Of a stretch of 64,000 nt of DNA, positions 56,101 to 64,000 are shown piece after piece. The stretch covers positions 248,001 to 312,000 of the forward strand of contig JALIRH010000045.1 in assembly GCA_023055505.1 (NCBI GenBank), in the 5' to 3' direction. The stretch's first letter is position 1. Every line of letters begins with the position of its first letter. Source of the DNA: Callipepla californica brunnescens (taxonomy: Eukaryota; Chordata; Aves; Galliformes; Odontophoridae). Under the pieces are notes generated by a model. That model was not told the origin of the DNA and made no database searches. It saw nothing but the letters and a program-made list of their open reading frames with translations. Made by a program: the position numbers and the translations under genes.

Positions 56101-59100
56101 AGACAAAGTTTACCTGCTTCACCAAATCCAAAAATACTGGCTACAGATCACGCAACCTCAAACATCTTAGAAGATCATTTCAAAGCAAGATGTGCATTAG
56201 TGCCAAAAATGTCAAGAGTTACAGTTTTGGAGGTTGGATTTGGGCACACTGAGATGACACCCGATGAGCTGTAGCTGTCAGGAAGCAGAGTACAGCATTC
56301 AGCTTCGACTAGGAAGCAGCAGGGCAAAGCTACTGAAACACACTTCAGATGAGAAGCATTTCAGCCTTAAGATTTGCAACGGTTAGAATTGTATGGGCAT
56401 ACAGAAGCGTTAGCAGAAGTTCTAACCATGCTTTTAGAGTTTGAACCTCTCCCTGCGCGTCCTGCTTCCTCTAAGAAAAAGACGGGAATCCTTCACTTTC
56501 TGCCTCTTTTTGCACTCTTACGCTGCAAGAGTGCGCTGACAAATAAAGCAGAATTCTCTTCAGGGAGAGAGTTCCTTCAACACAAAATACGCTCTCTGAG
56601 GTCACTCCTCAGTCATGAGAGCATTCTCTCCCTTTGCATCCTCTTCTATCGAACAAAAAAAAATTATAATAATAAAAAAAAAATGAAGAAAAAAGAAAAA
56701 CATGCCTACTTTGTAAAGCGTCTGGACAAAACTTTCACTTCTGCTTCCTACTTAATCAGATTCTTAAACTTAACAAGGTGAAAGTGTTAATGGCCATGGA
56801 TATTTTTATCGGGTCATTCTAATCTACACTGTCCCCAAAGACATTTGATCCCCTGTGTGCTTTCCATATGGCATGTCTGAATGTGATTTGTAAACTCTCA
56901 AGTTGTCAGGAGGGGCTGATCCAAAGCAGCACTCAGAGGAAAGTACATTTTGGAGGGCAGTCCATCTTGCTCCCAGAAGACGATATCCTCTGGCAATAGT
57001 TTGGTAACTCATGTCAGATACTGCACGACGAGAAACATAATTACACAAGTCACAATCATTCCTCCAATCATGAAGTATTTATCTTGAAAGGCTCGCTTCT
57101 CCATCAGTCGCATTACTGTATTGGATAAGCCCAGTGTGTTGGCAACATCCAGGATCTTTTTCTGAGTTCCCTAAGAATAAAAAGACAACAAAGAAATAAT
57201 TAACTTCATGGCACGATTCTTATTCTATAATGGTATGGCATGCAATGAATTCTAATCCCTCAGAAAATGATGGAACTTGCCCTAAGCCAACAGTGTCAGA
57301 AGAGATGACCTTGGGATCCTGGAAATGATGGTATGATTAATTTATTCACACACAAGAACAGGACAGAGGTAAAAGATACAAAACGATAGATCCACACAGA
57401 AGCAACACAGACAGCAGCACTGTGTGGAGCAATTGTAAGTTTTTCTGGTCTGTTTTTCAGACAGTCTAAGAGCCTGAAGCTTCTTGAAAACATTTCTTGA
57501 AGAACTCCCCTCCTGCTGAAGTACAGTTTATCAACAAGTTCATAACTTGTAACGCCAGTGGTGGTGAGCAATATAAAGGCATATAAAAGTATAATTAATG
57601 CAATTTCACGACATCCCTTCAGAGAACAGCACCAAACAAGACTGCTAGCAGGTATGCTGCAGAAAGGACCATACCTCAGTTTCATTTCACTGATGAAGCA
57701 GTTGGTATTATTAAGAATGTCTGTGGATCCCAAAAGTTACCAGATCACCACTAAGCGCGTAACAGAGCTGCACAACTGGAAGTAACAGGAAATGCCCCAA
57801 GATTCACTATGCAGTGCAGCACTAATACTGCTACTTTATTTCAGGGAAACTGTCCAAAAGAACCTCTACAGAACACAGGCCCATACGTGTACTCTGGGCA
57901 AAGCTCGCTCAGAGCTAGAGATCATCCTCTTTGCAAAGAAGGGAAAGAACTCATGGCTGCAGTCACAATGAAAAGCACCATTCCAGATACACTACACAAA
58001 GGGAAGTTAATTTTTCCAAGAGAACATTCACAACCTTCCTATCAGTAGTAACCGCTGCTTTTTCTTTCACCTCTGCTTCATGAGATGGTAATAGGACCCT
58101 TCTTTCTATCCACTACTGCTGTGGTAGATTCAGCTGCAATACACCTCTTGAATGGATATACTTAACCTACACCATCAAGTTTTTCTAGTAATTAACTTTA
58201 TATAAAAATATCTATTTCATAGGTCAGTAAACAAACTACCTTAACCATGAAGCTATCCTCCATCTCTGAGAGGAAAGACCTGAACTGTGTCTACAGTTCA
58301 GCTACTTGTTTTTATCTGGCAAGACTGCCAGTGGAACATTATATACAACGCATGGAGTTATGAAGTATGATTTGTCTGACAACAAGGAAGGATTTGTGTT
58401 AGCAATTAAAAATGCTTAAATCCTCTGGCAAATGCATCCCAAAACAAAGCAAAAAAAAACAGGCAGTAGTTGTTACCCCCATCACAGGATGAATACAGCA
58501 GAGACAGGAATTCCCCTTGTCAGAAATCCAGCTCCCTCCTCCTCAACACACACTTCTCATTGTAAAGATCCTTTTATATACCTTTGAACTCCTAACTCAA
58601 AATTTAACACCACTTTATTCTTCAAAAGAACAGTGTTATTAAAAGACTTAAAGAAATACAGCTTTCTTGAGCAGTATTTGGGTGAAGACATATTGCTGAG
58701 GTACACTGGACTTATTATCTTCATTAGTAATTTTAAACACCAATACTTTCTCCCAGCATTGTGGTTCTTCTAAAATACCTGTAAGCTAGCCATTACTTTT
58801 GATTCGTCATTTGGAAAAAAAAAAAAAAAAAAAGAAAGAAAGAAAAGAACGGAACAAAACATTCACTGACTGTGTGAAGACTGCTACCATACCAGGTGAA
58901 AAAAAATAGATTTTAAGTATGTTCCTAGTAAAATGGCAACATATTCAGAGTTAGATTTAGCTAAATTGGAGTTTAGGTCTTTACCAGTGTTCTCAGCTTG
59001 AAGCAATGCACTGAAACAAACTTATTTATTTTACTTAACCAGATCACCACAAATGAAGAAACGTGGGGTCTTTTTGGTAAAAAATGATGCCCCCACCTTA

Positions 59101-59443
59101 AATGTCATTCTCTGGTCCCTCAGCCCCTGAAGAATGTTGGTCCCACTGCCAATAAGATCATCCATGCCACGATGGGCATTCTGCAGGGATTCATTAAACT
59201 GTAATGTTTCGTCGATCGGTATGGTGGTGTCAGAGTCCTGTAGGGGAAACGCAGGGTCTTGATTACCTTGCCTACCTCATACTCATAGATCCAGAAAGAG
59301 AACAAACAAAAACAAACAGCTCTTAACAGGGCTTGAGGGATTATGTTTTAAACAGTTTTTTATATGAATGTTAAGCTAATATTAGTATTTGAGTGAAAAA
59401 AAAAAACAAAATTTATAGAAGCCTACAGGAATTAAGTCAGAAG
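53130..59443. repeat. B unit B1' (6,314 bases)
   Basis: Counterpart of B1, shifted by 40,399 bases. Differs from B1 at a handful of sites I noticed (catggc for catgcc at 53329, cagcagc for cagcagt at 54128, caagag for caggtg at 56214). The exon-like island ends at its TAG at 53709-53711. Confidence 0.95.
57009..59237 (-). pseudogene. GOSR2: GOSR2 last two coding exons in B1'
   Basis: Exon 59097-59237 (47 codons) and last exon 57009-57170 (53 codons and TGA). Splice signals and frame intact. One coding difference from B1 and B2: LMEK instead of LIEK (ccatc for caatc near 57101), the state also found in the A-unit fragments. No upstream exons in the unit. Confidence 0.85.
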
Positions 59444-61157
59444 GCAACTACATTTACTACATTTACAGGGGACTGCTGTGAAAACATGGTACCACCGTCT
59501 TTGGACTATAAAAGTCAAAGATATTGCTTTCTTTGATGGTTCTAGCATTCAGTATTGTTACTGTATTCCTGTAATGTCACCATTTGTTTTGTACTTCTTT
59601 AAAGCAGGTGTTGCTTCCTAACACTTAGCAGCTGTAATCATGGCTAGGGTTAACCTTTAGAAACAGTACACGTGTAGGAGCTAGTGCTTACACTTTGGTT
59701 ACTAGACAAGTAAAAACAACCTCTAGTACTTATCTGTACCATCTTCCTTCTAAATTAATTCTATCCTACCCAAATAAAGTCTTGTTATTCATTATCTCCC
59801 CTTCAATTTGCATATCTTATCCACAGATCACTCTCAACTGCTACGATACTTACTGTGCTGAGTGTCTGTTCCAAAACCTTTACCTGCTTTGTATCTTCCC
59901 AGATTGCTTCTTACCACCTTAAAGTGTACTGATGAATCGCAAATACTATTTCTAGGCCTGAGCTGCTTCTTGTTACACTGGATCCCTTTAGGGGACCACT
60001 CTAGAAGAAAAAGCACGAAAACCTATCTCAGCAGTCGGTCATTAAGGGCATTTTCTAATTCTTTTTCCAAAGCTTTTGCAGAAGACCGCCGCAGGGCAGC
60101 CTGATCTATTTATCTACTTTATGCTGACATATCTGGATGAAATGTTTAACTTTTTCCATTCTTTGCTGGATATTTTCTGATTTAATGAGTGTTTTGTAGG
60201 TATGGGGAACAATGAGTGCAAAACAAAACATGCAACTGCAAGAAAAAGATGATTTAATCCTTAATCAGTTTGATCTCGCATTATAAATACACTCAGTCAG
60301 TAGACACATTTTGCCCTCCAAGCTCCTCCTGGACTGTCCTTAATTTGAATTGCATCATGTCTCACCCTTGTCCCATCACGTATGAAAACACCAATTAAAA
60401 GGAGTATTTCCCAAGTTATTTTTCACAATGTCCTCTCAGCAGTGAGCAGTCGATTCACCCGCTGAACACCTTCTGTTCCACAGAAGTTCAGAAGCAAAAG
60501 AGACGTCTTTAGTTAGAAATGAGACTTCACAGAGAGCACCTGTAGCAGCAACACTGGTAAAGCCAGCAGTTTCAGTTCTGTCATTTCACAGCAGCAGAGA
60601 TGTTGATCCTACCTTTTGCTTTTGCTGTGGCACACTGTAATGACAGAACTTTTGAAAGGTTTCCATTAACTGTCTGAGATGGCGGAGGTACTCGTGTTGG
60701 TCATTCTGCACTTAACATCTAGTACATCTCAATACAGAAAAAAAAATCCAGTACCATTAATTTTATTTTATGGTTCCTATAAGCTGAAAAGGAAAACAAA
60801 TTAAACGGAGTCCCCAGCTTGGTACAAGACAAATCCTGCTGCAGCAAGGCACAACTGTACAAACACTAAACCATAATGTTGTACAATAAAGCTGGAAATG
60901 GACCTGTCTGTCAGGAACAAAAGACTCTTGAGCGATCTCTTCAGAAGGTGCCCAACTGATGTAACAGAAAACGATCTTAACGAGTGTTCTAAAATAACAA
61001 ATTTCAGACAGGTCTATATCCCAATTTCATTTCACCGATGAAATAAACTTAAGGTAACTTATAAAGCACGGTAAGACAGATGATCTCTCACTGCAGACTT
61101 CCTCTTTTACATTCCTTAGTCCTTCTGGCTTACACATAAACTGATTTGGTATGTGGT
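59444..61157. repeat. B unit B2', partial
   Basis: Counterpart of B3 (shift 34,085): same internal deletion after tctagtac and same truncation point into the LTR fragment. It carries catggc at 59641 as B1' does, unlike B1-B3. Confidence 0.9.
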
Positions 61158-61404
61158 CTGCAAAGGAGAAGATGAGTGTCCCCTGACCGCAGACAGTTTT
61201 TCTCTTTCCCTCTGAGTGGAAATATGTAAAAATGCAAAGCATCGCACAGTCCTCTGGGGAATGTAGTTCTTCTTCTCTTCTGAGAAAGGTATACCTGGAA
61301 CTATCAATGATCCATGGAGCTAGAGGATTGACTCTTTAACTCTTAATGCACTACATGATGTTATGATGTGGAATACCAATACCAAAAATCATAAAACCAT
61401 GACA
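61158..61404 (-). mobile_element. LTR fragment, second copy
   Basis: Counterpart of 27073-27319, same junctions. Confidence 0.65.
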
Positions 61405-62131
61405 TGCACCTAGGGAGGATTAACTGCATACACCAGTACAGGTTGAGGGATGACATGCTGGAGTGGAGCTCTGTGGAGAGGGACCTGGGGGTCCTTGTGG
61501 ATAACAGGCTGGCCGTGAGCCAGCAGTGTGCCCTGGTGGCCAAGAAGGACAGTGGCATCCTGGGGTGCATTACAAGGAGCGTGGCAAGCAGGTCACGGGA
61601 GGTGATCCTCCCCCTCTACTCCACCCTGGTGAGGCTTTACCTGGAGTACTGTGTCCAGTTCTGGGCTCCCTAGTACAAAAAAGACAGGGACCTCCTCAGA
61701 AGAGAACAGCAGAGGGCTACAAAGATGATAAAGGGCATGGAACACCTCCCTTATGAGGAAAGGCTGAGAGACCAGAGTCTGTTCAGCCTTGAAAAAAGAG
61801 GATTCAGAGGGGCTCCGATCCATGTCTATAAATATCTAAGGAGCGGGAAGCCAAGGGACGAGGCTGGACTGTTCTCAGCAGCGTGTGGCAACAGGACGAG
61901 GGGAAACTGGTGCATAGGAAGTTCTGCACAAATGTGCATGGGAACTTCTTACAGTGCAGCAACGGAGCACTGGAGCTGCACAGAGGGGTGGTGGAGTCTC
62001 CTTCTCTGGAGATGTTCAAGACCCGCCTGGATGCTTACCCGTGCAACCTGGGATAGAGAGCTGCTTTGCTGGGGGGTTGGACTCGGTGGTCTCTGGAGGT
62101 CCCTTCCAACCCCTGCAATTCTGTGGCTGTG
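61405..62131 (+). mobile_element. CR1 LINE upstream of second GTSF1
   Basis: Counterpart of 27320-28046. Within 61455-61520 it differs from that copy at several clustered bases and instead matches the inverted CR1s at 9.5 and 49.9 kb. Confidence 0.9.
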
Positions 62132-62292
62132 ATTCCTGACCCTATTGGTATACTCCTCCCAGAGTACCTGTCCCCACTTCCACTGCCTGTGCATTTTCTT
62201 TGTACTCTCTGCTTTGATCAGCACGATCAGATTCAGCCATATCCATCTCTTGCCTTCCACAATTCGAAGAAGTCACTTCAAACGCAATTTAT

Positions 62293-62607
62293 TGACAGCT
62301 ACCAGTGGCGGCAGACCCCCAGAACGCACGAGGCCGGGCAGGAGAGCGCCCCCCAGGGAGCAAAGGCGGTTGGCAGTAGCGCACCGCGCAGGCGCGGGGG
62401 GCAGCGCTGGAAGGAGCGCACCGCGGGGGGCAGCGCTGGAAGGAGCGCACCGCGCAGGCGCAGTGGAGTTGCGGGGGAGGGGGGAGGGGGGCGGGGGGCG
62501 GTGTTTTCCCGCCGCGGCGGTTCGGCTCGGCTCGGCTCGGCTCGGCTTTGCTCCGCTCTTGGTGCTGTGACGGCTTTCCCGGTCCGGTGCCGCAGTCCGT
62601 CCCCACT
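62293..62607 (+). promoter_or_regulatory. GTSF1: CpG-island promoter of second GTSF1 copy
   Basis: Same island as 28208-28516, with both gcgcaggcgc sites, the direct repeat and the tcggc run. Six bases longer because of an expanded G-rich stretch near 62475-62500. Confidence 0.65.
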
Positions 62608-62629
62608 ATGGAGCCAGAGGATGATTTGG
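62608..62629 (+). CDS. GTSF1: GTSF1 exon 1, next macro-unit (gene continues past window)
   Basis: ATG at 62608 and MEPEDDL followed by donor G|gtgagg, identical to the first gene's exon 1. Intron 1 contains the mariner and CR1 as in the first copy. Exon 2 would lie near 66.9 kb if the spacing is kept, beyond the window, so integrity cannot be judged. Confidence 0.75.
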
Positions 62630-62993
62630 GTGAGGCTCGAGGTGGGGTCAGTGGCAGGGGATGACGGTCGCTTAGCGCTGCGGGCTGGGTCCGGTCCTGC
62701 CTTCCCCCCTCTGCTCCCCCTTCCTCTCTTTGTCCCGTCCCGAATCCCAAAGCAGAGAAATCAGGACGCGAACTGGGCGTGCTGTGAGCTGGCGGGGGTG
62801 TTGCAGGCTGCTTCTGTCTTCGTGTGAGTGAGCTGACACCTTTAATGAAGGAAGGGGAAATTCACAGCTTCTGTAGCATTTGCCATATGTGACTGAAGCC
62901 GAGAAAACCGACAGGGTAACTTGACGTGCCCTGCTCAGGTTGGTAATCCAGCTGCTGGGTGTCCCACCTTTTGGCTTGCCTGGGCCACATGTA

Positions 62994-63982
62994 CATAGCT
63001 TGCACCGAAAGTACTGCCTTCTGTTTGTTTCCGTGGGAACTACAATGGATACGAGGAGTACAGTAAAGCTGTTTAATAGTGCCTGTTCTCTGCTATAAAG
63101 TAACTGACACCGTCGGCTGTGAATTTTCCCCATTTCTCCTCTATACCTGCACCAGCAGAGGTGACCCACTGTCATGGTTTTGACACGCACTGTTGCTGTT
63201 GCTGTTGCTTCCAGCGTAATTAATCACGTTACCATCTTCTGTATCAGAAATACAAGAATCGCATTGAGGCCCAGAGAAGGGCAGCAGAGCTATGAGGGCT
63301 CTGGAGTACAGCTCTTGTGTGGAGCAGCTCGGGAAGTTGGGACTGTGTAGAGAAGAACTTCTTAAAGGAGGTTGTGGTGAGGTGGGGGTTGGTTTCTCCT
63401 CCCACAGAACTAGCAGTAGAGCAAGAGGGAGTGGCCTCAAGTTGCACCAGGGAAGATTCAGATTGCACATTAGGAGAAATTTCTTCTCTGGAAGGGTGGT
63501 CAGGCACTGGAATAAGTTGCCCAGGGAGGTGGTGGAGTCACCGTCCCTGGAGCTGTTCAAGGGACGTTAGATGTAGTACTGAGGGACGTGGTTTAGTGGG
63601 AGGGTGGACAGTTGAACTGGATGATCTTGGGAGTCTTTTCCAACATGGGAGAGTCTGTGATGCTATGAAACGCACCACCCATTGCCTCACTGTGCTCACA
63701 TCCACTGTTTGGTCTCCGTTAATGTTCAGCAGACATCCATGAATGCCAGTGGGTGCCGTTTTTTCTGTGTGGAGGAGTTCAGTTCCGCATCTTTGCCTCA
63801 TGCAGGTGTCAGTGTCAGGTGCCATTTTGTCAGCCTCTCCACTGCCATCTGTTACACAGCAGCGAGTGTAATGGCATACTGCTGGGAAGGTGCAGCCTAC
63901 ACTGCTGAACCACCAGCATCTGCCTCCGATGTTGCAGACCAACATACTGAAATAGGAGACATTACTTTTGGAGCAGCCATCA
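62994..63982 (-). mobile_element. Mariner remnant in intron 1, second copy
   Basis: Counterpart of 28903-29891 with the same inverted repeats, transposase N-terminal remnant and internal CR1. Confidence 0.8.
63286..63669 (+). mobile_element. CR1 fragment inside second mariner
   Basis: Counterpart of 29195-29578, with the ttgcccagggaggtggtgga motif and gatgctatgaa tail. Confidence 0.8.
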
Positions 63983-64000
63983 TAGAATATATAATATACT

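Overview
The window is vertebrate nuclear DNA, almost certainly from a galliform bird and most likely chicken. Evidence: repeated CR1 LINEs with the avian 3' end (octamer-like gattctat/gattctgt tails), a mariner of the chicken Galluhop type, intron-bearing genes with GT-AG junctions, and a CpG-island promoter. Bacterial-style gene finding does not apply. Most open frames are chance or lie in repeats.

The dominant structure is a hierarchical tandem array (an amplicon). One macro-unit is seen nearly twice; the two GTSF1 start codons are 34,091 bases apart (28517 and 62608). Each macro-unit runs: (1) a GTSF1-like gene on the + strand; (2) a sub-array of about 4.7 kb A units, each repeating GTSF1 exons 4 and 5 plus 3' flank joined to a truncated last exon of GOSR2 (- strand); (3) a transition with nested CR1s, exon-like islands and a solo LTR; (4) a sub-array of 6,314-base B units carrying the last two coding exons of GOSR2 (- strand); (5) an LTR fragment and a CR1, leading into the next GTSF1 promoter.

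Layout. 1-8179: end of an A sub-array (A0, A1). 8180-12730: transition. 12731-27072: B1, B2 and partial B3. 27073-28516: LTR fragment, CR1 and promoter. 28517-35913: complete five-exon GTSF1-like gene. 35057-48578: A2 (starting inside the gene), A3, A4. 48579-53129: transition. 53130-61157: B1' and partial B2'. 61158-64000: LTR fragment, CR1, promoter, GTSF1 exon 1 and part of intron 1; the window ends before exon 2. Sub-repeat number differs between macro-units, so the array is dynamic.

Biology. GTSF1 proteins are germline CHHC zinc-finger cofactors of PIWI proteins in piRNA silencing. The complete copy keeps both zinc fingers and predicts 130 residues. It lacks the third tryptophan of the PIWI-binding tail and most of the usual C-terminus. 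Amplification of a divergent piRNA cofactor, with downstream duplicate terminal exons and antisense-oriented GOSR2 fragments, is the most notable feature. Its chromosome (sex-linked or microchromosome) and its expression cannot be told from sequence alone.
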